64,000 bases of DNA from Oscillospiraceae bacterium (GTDB lineage Bacteria; Bacillota; Clostridia; UBA1212; UBA1255). Below are positions 27,874-35,653 of the stretch, piece by piece (positions within the stretch are counted from its first letter, which is position 1; every line of letters starts with the position of its first letter). The DNA lies in assembly GCA_015069185.1 (NCBI GenBank), contig SVJB01000001.1, forward strand, positions 124,001 to 188,000. Direction: 5' to 3'. Under the pieces are notes generated by a model, which saw nothing but the letters and a program-made list of their open reading frames with translations, ran no database searches and was not told the origin of the DNA. Position numbers and translations under genes: made by a program.

Positions 27874-28710
27874 ATGTCATATGCAGGAGATGTAAAATTA
27901 CAGATTGCACAAAGTCGATTGGCCTCAGAAGAGTCTGTTTTAGGCGAGAAACTTGCATATACTATTCTTCATGGAAATACAGCCTATAGTGAAAATAAAT
28001 CATATATAGAACGAATTTGTGCTGTGTATGAATACAATGATGAAAAATCTTTTGTAAGAAGGTTTGTTAGAAAAATTAATGGAGGTACTCTTTTGTATGG
28101 TGCTGAGTTCTCTGCATATTTTCATAAAGAGGCCGTTTTCAGCCCGGAGTTTGCAATAGGCTTTATAAGAGCTTGCTTTATAAAAAATGGTTTTGTTTCT
28201 GCTCCTGATAAGCCTGCTCATTTTGAGATTACATTTGACGACGAGGATGCCAAAGATGTGTGCATAAGATCTTTTACAGAAATACAATGCGAACCAAGAG
28301 AATCAATGCGATCAGGTAAATATCTTATATATATGAAAGATGCTGCTAAGATTTCGGATTTATTAGCAAGACTTGGCGCAGTAAAAGCTATGCTTGAATA
28401 TGAAAACGGCAGAATAATGAGAGTGGCTAATAATATGGCAAACAGAGGATTTAACTGCGATATGGCCAATCTGAATAAATCACTTAATTGTGCACAGAAA
28501 CAAACAGAGATGATTAATAACTTTTCAAAAATGCGTCAGTTTGCTTTACTTCCTGCTGAACTAAAAGAAATGGCGCGTATCAGAATGGAAAATCCGGAAA
28601 AGAATCTTAGCGATTTGGGACAGCTTTTCAACCCGCCGTTATCAAAATCAGGAGTATCACACAGACTTAAGAAATTAGAACAGCTATATCAGAGCTATAT
28701 CAAAAAATAA
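27874..28710 (+). CDS. whiA: DNA-binding protein WhiA
   Basis: WhiA (278 aa) consists of a degenerate LAGLIDADG homing-endonuclease-like domain (GGTLLYGAEFSAYFHKEAV, GFIRACFIKNGF) joined to a C-terminal helix-turn-helix (LPAELKEMARIRMENPEKNL, then PPLSKSGVSHRLKKL). In actinomycetes it controls sporulation; in Firmicutes it affects division and chromosome segregation. RBS GTAGGAG precedes the ATG. Its usual neighbours rapZ and yvcK are absent; here it ends the uvrBA-clpE-helD run, 16 bp after helD. Confidence 0.95.
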   Translation: MSYAGDVKLQIAQSRLASEESVLGEKLAYTILHGNTAYSENKSYIERICAVYEYNDEKSFVRRFVRKINGGTLLYGAEFSAYFHKEAVFSPEFAIGFIRACFIKNGFVSAPDKPAHFEITFDDEDAKDVCIRSFTEIQCEPRESMRSGKYLIYMKDAAKISDLLARLGAVKAMLEYENGRIMRVANNMANRGFNCDMANLNKSLNCAQKQTEMINNFSKMRQFALLPAELKEMARIRMENPEKNLSDLGQLFNPPLSKSGVSHRLKKLEQLYQSYIKK

Positions 28711-28746
28711 ATTTTCAAATTATTTCCCAAAATCAAATATTGCCCG

Positions 28747-28756
28747 GGTAATAATA
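28747..28756 (+). promoter_or_regulatory. Possible forespore-sigma -10 element before spoIIAA
   Basis: GGTAATAATA fits the sigma-F/G -10 consensus GGNNANAMTW at every position. No convincing -35 (GYWTA) is seen 15 bp upstream, so this is only a suggestion. I also did not find a clear sigma-H promoter. Confidence 0.3.
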
Positions 28757-28803
28757 GTATCATTAGTTTTGAAATACTTAAGATAAACTAAGGAGGATAT
28801 ACT

Positions 28804-29130
28804 ATGAAATTCGGGTTAGCTCATACCGGCAATACGCTTATTGTAAGAATTGCCGGTGAACTTGATCATCATTACACAGATGAAATTCGCATACGTATAG
28901 ACAGCGAAATAATGAAGCCTTATGTGCAGAATGTTGTGTTTGACTTTAACAAACTTACGTTTATGGACAGTTCGGGTATTGGTATGATTGTTGGCCGCTA
29001 TAAGAAAATTAAAGCAGTTGGTGGTAATATTTATATCATGTGTGGTAATAAAACAGTAAAGAAAATACTTGAGATGTCAGGTGTGTTTCAATTTGCAAAA
29101 ATATGTGATGACATAAATGATGCCGTATAA
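28804..29130 (+). CDS. spoIIAA: Anti-sigma F factor antagonist SpoIIAA
   Basis: This 108-aa STAS-domain protein releases sigma-F by binding SpoIIAB. The phosphorylation site motif MDSSGIG is intact; S57 corresponds to the serine phosphorylated by SpoIIAB in Bacillus (S58). RBS AAGGAGG lies upstream. It is the first gene of the spoIIA operon. Confidence 0.97.
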   Translation: MKFGLAHTGNTLIVRIAGELDHHYTDEIRIRIDSEIMKPYVQNVVFDFNKLTFMDSSGIGMIVGRYKKIKAVGGNIYIMCGNKTVKKILEMSGVFQFAKICDDINDAV

Positions 29131-29149
29131 CAGAAAGGATGTACATAAA

Positions 29150-29596
29150 ATGAAGAAAATAAACGAATTTTCAATGAAATTTCTTGCAAAATCAAATAAT
29201 GAGAGTTTTGCCAGAAGCATAGTTGGTGTATTTGCATCTCAACTGGATCCAACAGTAGATGAAATATCAGATTTAAAGACGGCTGTCAGCGAAGCAGTAA
29301 CAAATTGTGTAGTACATGCTTACGGTACTAAAGCGTATGAAAATAAAGAAAACATGATAGATATGCACTGTGTTTTATATGATTCCGGGATAGAAGTTAC
29401 TATTCAGGATACAGGTAAAGGCATAGAAGATGTGGAGCTTGCCAGACAAGCTTTGTATACTACTGCACCTGAGAGCGAACGCTCAGGGCTTGGATTTACA
29501 ATTATGGAGTCTTTTACAGACAACATTACTGTTACATCCAAACCGGATGAAGGTACGAAAGTAACTTTGCTCAAACTATTCAAGCACCTTCAATAA
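29150..29596 (+). CDS. spoIIAB: Anti-sigma F factor / serine kinase SpoIIAB
   Basis: SpoIIAB (148 aa) is a GHKL-fold kinase that holds sigma-F inactive and phosphorylates SpoIIAA. The ATP-binding boxes are readable: N box SEAVTNCVVHAYG, G1 DTGKGIEDV, G2 SGLGFTIMESF. The ATG at 29150 is preferred over earlier in-frame codons because AGAAAGGA ends about 10 bp upstream and family members start MKNxNxM-like. It lies 19 bp after spoIIAA. Confidence 0.97.
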   Translation: MKKINEFSMKFLAKSNNESFARSIVGVFASQLDPTVDEISDLKTAVSEAVTNCVVHAYGTKAYENKENMIDMHCVLYDSGIEVTIQDTGKGIEDVELARQALYTTAPESERSGLGFTIMESFTDNITVTSKPDEGTKVTLLKLFKHLQ

Positions 29597-29611
29597 CCGG
29601 GAGGTTCTTGT

Positions 29612-30310
29612 ATGGAGCATATTGACAGTAATACTATGCGTGAGCTTATATATTGCGCGCAGCAGGGGGACGAGAGTGCTCTGACACGAATTATTGAGAA
29701 TAATATAGGACTTGTGTGGAGTGTTGTCAGACGTTTCACCGGTAAAGGGACAGAGATTGATGATCTGTATCAGTTGGGTTCTATTGGTCTTATAAAAGCA
29801 GTGCGTAATTTTAACACAGACTATGATGTTTGTTTCTCTACGTATGCAGTTCCGATGATCGCCGGAGAGATACGTAGATATTTAAGAGATGACGGTATTA
29901 TTAAAATATCAAGAGCTGTGAAAAGCAATAGCATTAAGGTTAAAAATTATATAGAAGAATATAAGAATATTACAGGTAATGAACCCAGCATCTGTGAGAT
30001 TGCAAGCGCCCTTAATCTGGATAACGATGAAGTAATCAGTGCCCTTGAATTAAAACTTACTTGTGAATCAATTGATGATCATGAAAATGTAAGAGTTCAG
30101 AACGACACAGAGGATTTGCTACTTGATTGTATTTCTGTAAGAGGAGAATTAAATAAATTGGAACCTGATGAGCGACAATTGATTATTCTTAGATATTACA
30201 GGGAAATGACTCAATCAAATGTAGCAAAGGTTATGGGCATGACTCAAGTACAGGTCTGTAGAATGGAGAAACGAATACTAACAAAGTTAAAAAAAGGCAT
30301 TGAGGAATAA
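29612..30310 (+). CDS. sigF: RNA polymerase sigma factor SigF (forespore, SpoIIAC)
   Basis: Sigma-F (232 aa) is the first compartment-specific sphore-formation sigma factor of the forespore. Region 2 (IDDLYQLGSIGLIKAVRNF, FSTYAVPMIAGEIRRYLRDDG), region 3 and region 4 (LILRYYREMTQSNVAKVMGM, then TQVQVCRMEKRIL) are all present. GGAGG lies 8 bp before the ATG. It is third in the operon with its anti-sigma and anti-anti-sigma proteins. Confidence 0.97.
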   Translation: MEHIDSNTMRELIYCAQQGDESALTRIIENNIGLVWSVVRRFTGKGTEIDDLYQLGSIGLIKAVRNFNTDYDVCFSTYAVPMIAGEIRRYLRDDGIIKISRAVKSNSIKVKNYIEEYKNITGNEPSICEIASALNLDNDEVISALELKLTCESIDDHENVRVQNDTEDLLLDCISVRGELNKLEPDERQLIILRYYREMTQSNVAKVMGMTQVQVCRMEKRILTKLKKGIEE

Positions 30311-30313
30311 GCT

Positions 30314-30343
30314 GAATATAATAAAGCCAGTCGGTTAAAAATA
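30314..30343 (+). promoter_or_regulatory. Possible forespore promoter of spoVAC-D-E
   Basis: GAATA (30314-30318) lies 14 bp before GGTTAAAAATA (30333-30343), an imperfect match to sigma-F/G promoters. In Bacillus the spoVA operon is sigma-G dependent, which fits, but the match has mismatches in both boxes. Confidence 0.35.
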
Positions 30344-30370
30344 TAGAGTATTAATCATGTGGAGGTTCTT

Positions 30371-30844
30371 ATGAGTGATAATCTTAATAAATTAACTGAA
30401 AAACAATATCAAACCATGAGTGACAAACGAAGTGGTAAATCAAATATAGTCAAGAATTGTTTTATGGCTTTCTTGTTTGGCGGACTTATTTGTACAATAG
30501 CACAGGCTTATAGCGACCTGCTTGTTTGCAGACCGGTAAAGTCTCTGATAGGTGAACTGGATGAGTCTGCGGTAGGCGCTTTGACAGTACTGTTTATGGT
30601 TTTCTTAGGTGCACTCCTTACAGCTCTTAATGTCTATGACAATATTGGCAATATTGCAGGTGCAGGTTCTATTGTACCGATTACCGGATTTGCAAATTCA
30701 GTTGTATCTCCGGCTATGGAATACAGAAGTGAGGGATTAATATTAGGGGTTGGTGCACAAATGTTTCAGGTGGCAGGGCCTGTGTTGGTATATGGCACAG
30801 CATCCAGTGTGCTTGTCGGGCTGATTTATTATCTTATAAAGTGA
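30371..30844 (+). CDS. spoVAC: Stage V sporulation protein AC
   Basis: SpoVAC (157 aa) is an inner-membrane protein of the forespore that takes part in dipicolinic acid (Ca-DPA) uptake and release and acts as a mechanosensitive channel in Bacillus. There are several membrane segments, plus the family sequence ITGFANSVVSPAMEYRSEGL. The ATG at 30371 is chosen because GGAGG (30361-30365) sits 5 bp upstream; an in-frame GTG four codons earlier overlaps that site. It lies 17 bp from spoVAD. Confidence 0.95.
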   Translation: MSDNLNKLTEKQYQTMSDKRSGKSNIVKNCFMAFLFGGLICTIAQAYSDLLVCRPVKSLIGELDESAVGALTVLFMVFLGALLTALNVYDNIGNIAGAGSIVPITGFANSVVSPAMEYRSEGLILGVGAQMFQVAGPVLVYGTASSVLVGLIYYLIK

Positions 30845-30861
30845 TAAGGAGGTAATAAGAT

Positions 30862-31884
30862 ATGGCAATTAAGCACGGTAAGCAGACATATATGTTAAGC
30901 AAAAAAATATATATTAATGAAACAGCAGCAATTGTGGGCCCGAGAGAAAAAGATGGTCCACTTGGAAAGTATTTTGATCAAAGCGAACGGGAAGACTTTG
31001 GAGAAGACACCTGGGAAAAGGGAGAAGCTCATTATGTAAATGCTACATTCAACAAATTGATGAGTAAAATAGATGTTGATACAGAAAAGATTGATTGTAT
31101 TTTTTCGGGTGATTTATTAAATCAATGTATGGCCAGTGCTATTGGATTAAAAAACAGTGGTGTACCTTATTTAGGATTATACGGAGCTTGTTCTACAATG
31201 GTGGAATCTATGCTTTGTGCTAGCTTGTGCATAGATGGTGGTGGTATGACAAATGCTGTGGCGATTACATCAAGTAACTTCTGCTCTGCAGAAAAACAAT
31301 ACAGATTTCCTATGGAACTTGGTTGTCAAAGAACACCAACTGCACAATGGACAGTTACAGCATCAGGTGCAGTGTATCTATCTTCTCAGAAAAGTGGGGC
31401 ACCTGCCGATATGAAACCTTATATTAATGCAGTAACAACAGGTAAGATTGAGAATTATAAAATTAATGATGTTAATAATATGGGCGCAGTTATGGCACCT
31501 GCGTGTGCTTCTACAATCATTAGTCACTTAAATGACTTATCAAGACAGCCTGATTATTATGACATGATTCTGACAGGTGATCTTGGTGAGACCGGCAGTA
31601 ATTTGTTATGTGATATTCTCAGAATGCATGATATTAACATAGAAGATAAACATCAGGATTGTGGTAAATTGATTTTTGACTCTGTTAGACAAGGTACAAA
31701 AGCAGGCGGTAGTGGATGTGGTTGTGCAGCTGCCGTTTTTACAAGCTATATTTATGAGCTTCTTAAAACATTACAAATACATCATTTATTATTTGTAGCA
31801 ACAGGAGCCCTCATTAGCCCTGTTATGGTGAAACAAAACGAAGATTTACTTGGTATAGCTCATGCGGTGTCAATTGAAATATAA
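30862..31884 (+). CDS. spoVAD: Stage V sporulation protein AD
   Basis: SpoVAD (340 aa) has a thiolase-like fold and binds dipicolinic acid during its import into the spore. GLYGACSTMVESM carries the cysteine at the position of the thiolase nucleophile, and TGDLGETGSNLL is a family signature. AAGGAGG lies upstream. Length is normal. Confidence 0.96.
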   Translation: MAIKHGKQTYMLSKKIYINETAAIVGPREKDGPLGKYFDQSEREDFGEDTWEKGEAHYVNATFNKLMSKIDVDTEKIDCIFSGDLLNQCMASAIGLKNSGVPYLGLYGACSTMVESMLCASLCIDGGGMTNAVAITSSNFCSAEKQYRFPMELGCQRTPTAQWTVTASGAVYLSSQKSGAPADMKPYINAVTTGKIENYKINDVNNMGAVMAPACASTIISHLNDLSRQPDYYDMILTGDLGETGSNLLCDILRMHDINIEDKHQDCGKLIFDSVRQGTKAGGSGCGCAAAVFTSYIYELLKTLQIHHLLFVATGALISPVMVKQNEDLLGIAHAVSIEI

Positions 31885-31902
31885 GAAAGGATGGTCTTAT
31901 AT

Positions 31903-32271
31903 ATGGATTTCTTTGTGAAATATCTGTGTGCATTTATCGTTGGCGGACTGATATGTGTTGTGGCACAGATTTTAATAGACAAAACAAAACTTACATCTGC
32001 AAGGATTCTTGTTCTCTTTGTAGTGTGTGGCGTATTTCTTACAGCTATCGGTTTATATGATTATGTAGTTGATTTTGCTGATTATGGGGCCAGGATACCA
32101 CTTACAGGCTTTGGGTATTCGTTGTGTAAAGGTGTTATAAAGGCAGTGGATGAATATGGATTCAGAGGTATCTTTACAGGTGGACTGGCAGATGTGGCAA
32201 CCGGTGTAGTAATGGCAGTCGTATTTGGGTTAATTGCATCAATTGTATCAAAACCGAAAAGTAAAAAATGA
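31903..32271 (+). CDS. spoVAE: Stage V sporulation protein AE
   Basis: SpoVAE (122 aa) is a small membrane protein of the dipicolinic acid channel; four hydrophobic stretches and IPLTGFGYSLCKG match the family. The ATG at 31903 is used because AGAAAGGATGG is 8 bp upstream; an ATG at 31891 overlaps that ribosome site. Only AC, AD and AE are present, the set usual in Clostridia. It overlaps the next gene by 4 bp (ATGA). Confidence 0.93.
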   Translation: MDFFVKYLCAFIVGGLICVVAQILIDKTKLTSARILVLFVVCGVFLTAIGLYDYVVDFADYGARIPLTGFGYSLCKGVIKAVDEYGFRGIFTGGLADVATGVVMAVVFGLIASIVSKPKSKK

Positions 32272-33563
32272 TATTAAAACGAAATGCATTTTTGATTTTA
32301 TGTGTATTGATGATATTATTAAGTTTATTAAGATGTAATATTATTAAAAAAAATTCTTGCAGAGTACCTGATTCGGGTATCTGCAGGGGATACATATATA
32401 AAAGTACATGGAATAAACAAGGGCAGTATATTGTTAAAACTGAGCAGGGAAATGTGCTATTGACAATTTACGGCAATATTAATAATGAGATTGATAACTT
32501 GGCATCAGGCGGAGCCGATGTTGTGGTTAACAAGAGTATCACTGTGCTTCTTGATAATTCATATGGTGATTATTTACGTTCAAAAGGTATACAGTACATA
32601 CTTAACGCATCAATTAATGATGTGGAGCTAGGTAAAGAAAAATACAATATTAAGAGTTTGTTTGCAAAAGCACGTGTGTATATACGCTCGACGCTTTTAC
32701 GTGTCATGCCTGAGCAAAATACATTTACAGCTCTAGCAGTAATGACCGGTGCCAATAGTGAAATGGACGAAAATATATCAGAACAATACAGAACTGCAGG
32801 CATATTACATGTAACGGCTGTATCAGGAATGCACGTAAATATTATGATGAAGCCTGTAAACATTTTAATAAAGAGAAAGTACCTCGGATACAAGGGAAGA
32901 ACTATATGTAGAATTGTAGCTGCAATTATATTTATGATTCTTACGGATTTCTCCCATAGTGTAGTACGAGCCGTATTAATGTTTATATACATACAGATCG
33001 GTAAGCTGTGTGATAGACAGGCAACATTTGCAAATAGTATTTATTTTGCAGCGATTATACAGCTTATATGCAATCCATTTGTTATATATTCTGTTGGATT
33101 TGTACTTAGCTACAGTGCGGTACTGTCTATTTGTTATATTGTACCTGTTATTCCGATTCGCCGCAAGAGTCTGAATGGTATCCGTAGTGGTATAGGTGTA
33201 AATATTGGTATGATGCCATTATTAATGTATTATTTTGGTGAAATATCTTTGATTGCCATTGTTATAAATGGCATTGCAGGTTTTCTGTCAGGTGGCATAT
33301 GTATAACAGGATATGCTTGTTGTCTGTTAATGGCTATTCCTGTTGTGTCATATATAGGCAAATTCATAGGATATATCTGTGTTTTTTTTACAACCATACT
33401 TAACAAATGTGCATATATGGCTTCCTGGTTACCTGCACCTATTGGTAATATGAATGTAAAAATAAAAAACGTATGGATCTTGATCGGAATATATACTGTT
33501 TTGATTGTTGTTATATTATTACAACGGAAGAGAACTATCGTATTGCAAACAAAATTTAATTAA
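32268..33563 (+). CDS. ComEC/Rec2-like membrane protein lacking the nuclease domain
   Basis: The 431-aa product matches the N-terminal and channel parts of ComEC, the DNA-uptake pore: a hydrophobic start, an OB-like segment (YIVKTEQGNVLLTIYG, then YGDYLRSKGIQYIL), and the competence domain with LHVTAVSGMHVNI followed by about eight membrane helices. Family members are usually 700-800 aa and end with a metallo-beta-lactamase domain. Here the protein stops after the last helices and a short basic tail, with no HxHxD motif. The start overlaps spoVAE by 4 bp, so it is translationally coupled to a sporulation operon, yet it is near holA, as in Bacillus. DNA uptake without the nuclease domain is uncertain. 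Confidence 0.8.
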   Translation: MILKRNAFLILCVLMILLSLLRCNIIKKNSCRVPDSGICRGYIYKSTWNKQGQYIVKTEQGNVLLTIYGNINNEIDNLASGGADVVVNKSITVLLDNSYGDYLRSKGIQYILNASINDVELGKEKYNIKSLFAKARVYIRSTLLRVMPEQNTFTALAVMTGANSEMDENISEQYRTAGILHVTAVSGMHVNIMMKPVNILIKRKYLGYKGRTICRIVAAIIFMILTDFSHSVVRAVLMFIYIQIGKLCDRQATFANSIYFAAIIQLICNPFVIYSVGFVLSYSAVLSICYIVPVIPIRRKSLNGIRSGIGVNIGMMPLLMYYFGEISLIAIVINGIAGFLSGGICITGYACCLLMAIPVVSYIGKFIGYICVFFTTILNKCAYMASWLPAPIGNMNVKIKNVWILIGIYTVLIVVILLQRKRTIVLQTKFN

Positions 33564-33622
33564 TGTATACTTCGGTCATTATTAAGAAAATATTATATGT
33601 AATGATAAAGGAGAATATATAA

Positions 33623-34594
33623 ATGAGTAAATTTAAGTTTGAACCGTTAAAAGAAGTTAAGAGAAGTATAATTGTTGATACAGATATAGGTCCTGATTGT
33701 GATGATGTAGGTGCACTTGTTATATTATATACATACGCAAAGAAATATAATATTCCTATAGCAGGAGTGATTAACTGTACATCTAATCCATATGGCGCCG
33801 GTGCCATAGATATTATAGGTAAATATTGCGGCTGTGAAAACATTCCTGTTGGTATGTGGTCAGGAGAAGGTTTCTTATGGGATGAAACAACAATGCAATA
33901 TAATAAATATATTTCCGAACGATTTAATACAATATATAAGCCTGTTGGTAATAGCAAAGTGGAAAATTCACTTGATTTGTACAGACATGTTCTGGCAAAT
34001 GCAGAGGACAAAAGCATCGTGATAGTAACAATAGGTCCATTAAATACAATCAGTGAATTATTGTCCAGTAAAGGTGATGCGATCAGTCCTGAAGACGGAC
34101 GTACATTGATAGAGAAAAAGGTACATGCAGTTGTTACTATGGCAGGTTGTACTTCGTGCAAGCAGAGAGAATATAATATTGTTTGTGACGGTAATGCTGC
34201 TGAAAACTTTATAAATAATATGCCCGTTCCTGTTATTTACAGCGGAGTTGAACTCGGTGGCAAAATTGATTCTGGCTTTGATTCAGATAGTATTCCTGAT
34301 AATGCAAATGAAAATCCTGTGTATTTATCATATAAAATGTATACCGAATTCAGAAAAATGCAACCATGGTTTAATAAGAGTTATGATCTTACAGCTGTAC
34401 ATTTTGCCTTTGAAGGGGAAGGCGAGTATTATAAATTATCAGACTGTGGACGTATGTTGATAGATAGAAGTGAAAATGATGCAACTGAATTTGTCTTAGA
34501 TGAAAACGGCAATTCATACTATATGACTAATAACTGTTCTGTTGAGAAAATATCAAATGATTTTTCACAAATGTTAAGAAAAGCCGGAAAGTAA
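33623..34594 (+). CDS. Inosine-uridine nucleoside hydrolase-family protein
   Basis: The 323-aa product has the calcium-binding nucleoside hydrolase motif near its N-terminus (IIVDTDIGPDCDDVGAL, residues ~16-31). A second family segment, VTIGPLNTISELL, is in the middle, and VVTMAG follows. These enzymes split ribonucleosides into base and ribose. The aspartate cluster is DxGxDxDD rather than the strict DxDxxxDD, and the C-terminal part is divergent, so substrate cannot be given. GGAG lies upstream of the ATG. It sits between comEC-like and holA, which are neighbours in many Firmicutes, so it may be an insertion. Confidence 0.75.
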   Translation: MSKFKFEPLKEVKRSIIVDTDIGPDCDDVGALVILYTYAKKYNIPIAGVINCTSNPYGAGAIDIIGKYCGCENIPVGMWSGEGFLWDETTMQYNKYISERFNTIYKPVGNSKVENSLDLYRHVLANAEDKSIVIVTIGPLNTISELLSSKGDAISPEDGRTLIEKKVHAVVTMAGCTSCKQREYNIVCDGNAAENFINNMPVPVIYSGVELGGKIDSGFDSDSIPDNANENPVYLSYKMYTEFRKMQPWFNKSYDLTAVHFAFEGEGEYYKLSDCGRMLIDRSENDATEFVLDENGNSYYMTNNCSVEKISNDFSQMLRKAGK

Positions 34595-34623
34595 TTTTAA
34601 TAGCGTGACGAGGTTAATTGTGG

Positions 34624-34629
34624 TATACT
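34624..34629 (+). promoter_or_regulatory. Extended -10 promoter of holA
   Basis: TGGTATACT is an extended -10 element (TG-N-TATACT) 32 bp before the ATG; the -35 region is weak. The same nonamer precedes the gene at 42916. Confidence 0.5.
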
Positions 34630-34661
34630 AACCGGAGATATTTATCATTGGAGGGAGCAGT

Positions 34662-35633
34662 ATGCCGGATAAAGATACAAAGAGACTTTATGTTTTCTAT
34701 GGCACAAATGAATATCTTAAAGATCTAAACGTACGTCGGGCAAGACAGCATGTTAAGTGTGACAGTATGAATATCTATAGTTTTACTGCTTCTGATGATA
34801 TGACCCAGGTGTTGGCTGAGATGGCAGAGCCTTCGTTGTTTGGTGAGGATAAGCTATTGCTTTTCACCAATACAGGTCTGTTTGGAGCCAAAGCACAGGC
34901 CACGGACAAAGAAGATAAAATATCAGATTATTTTATACAGCTTTGCGAAGACGAACATTTTACATTGATTTTTAAGGAAAATGACTTTGATAAACGCAAA
35001 AAAATCAGTAAAGTAGCACAAAGCTACGGGGATATTGTCCAATGTGATAAAATGGAGCAACCGGAGAAGCTCAAAATTATTAACAGTTTTGTTAAGTCCA
35101 GAGGCTGTAGCATACAGACTCCGGCAGCAGTTTTTTTATTAACCAACACTGTAGATGATATGCAGTGTGTATTACAAGAGTTAGAAAAGCTATGCTTGTT
35201 CGTTGGTGTCGGTAATGAAATATCAGTAGATACTGTGAAAAAAGTTTGCACATTAACAGTTAATGCAAGAATATTTGACCTTAATGATGCACTTGCAGAA
35301 CGGAAAACAGAGACAGCATTGTCAATTATGAATTCTTTGATGGAAGATAAGCAGAATATTTCTATGATGCTTGTTATGATCCCTCGCAATTGGATGATGA
35401 TGTATGATGCCAAGTTATTATCACAGAATAAAATAAATAACCAAGAGATCGCTGCTCATTTAGGAATAGCACCAAATATGAGTTTTATTGTTCAAAAGCT
35501 TATAAAGCAGGCGAGAAATTACTCCTTTGAAGAGCTGGAAGATAAGATTAAAAGATGTTGCAAATTGGATGAAGCCTTAAAAAACGGATCTATAAAAGAT
35601 ATACAGGCATTAGAACTTATGATATTTGCTTAA
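34662..35633 (+). CDS. holA: DNA polymerase III subunit delta
   Basis: HolA (323 aa) is the clamp-loader delta subunit, which opens the beta clamp. It shows the family start (LYVFYGTNEYL), the PSLFGEDKLLLF segment and the C-terminal LLSQNKINNQEIAAHLGI and KLDEALKNGS stretches. GGAGGGAG lies upstream of the ATG. Overall size is normal. Confidence 0.93.
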   Translation: MPDKDTKRLYVFYGTNEYLKDLNVRRARQHVKCDSMNIYSFTASDDMTQVLAEMAEPSLFGEDKLLLFTNTGLFGAKAQATDKEDKISDYFIQLCEDEHFTLIFKENDFDKRKKISKVAQSYGDIVQCDKMEQPEKLKIINSFVKSRGCSIQTPAAVFLLTNTVDDMQCVLQELEKLCLFVGVGNEISVDTVKKVCTLTVNARIFDLNDALAERKTETALSIMNSLMEDKQNISMMLVMIPRNWMMMYDAKLLSQNKINNQEIAAHLGIAPNMSFIVQKLIKQARNYSFEELEDKIKRCCKLDEALKNGSIKDIQALELMIFA

Positions 35634-35653
35634 AATTATTTATGGAGGAATAA

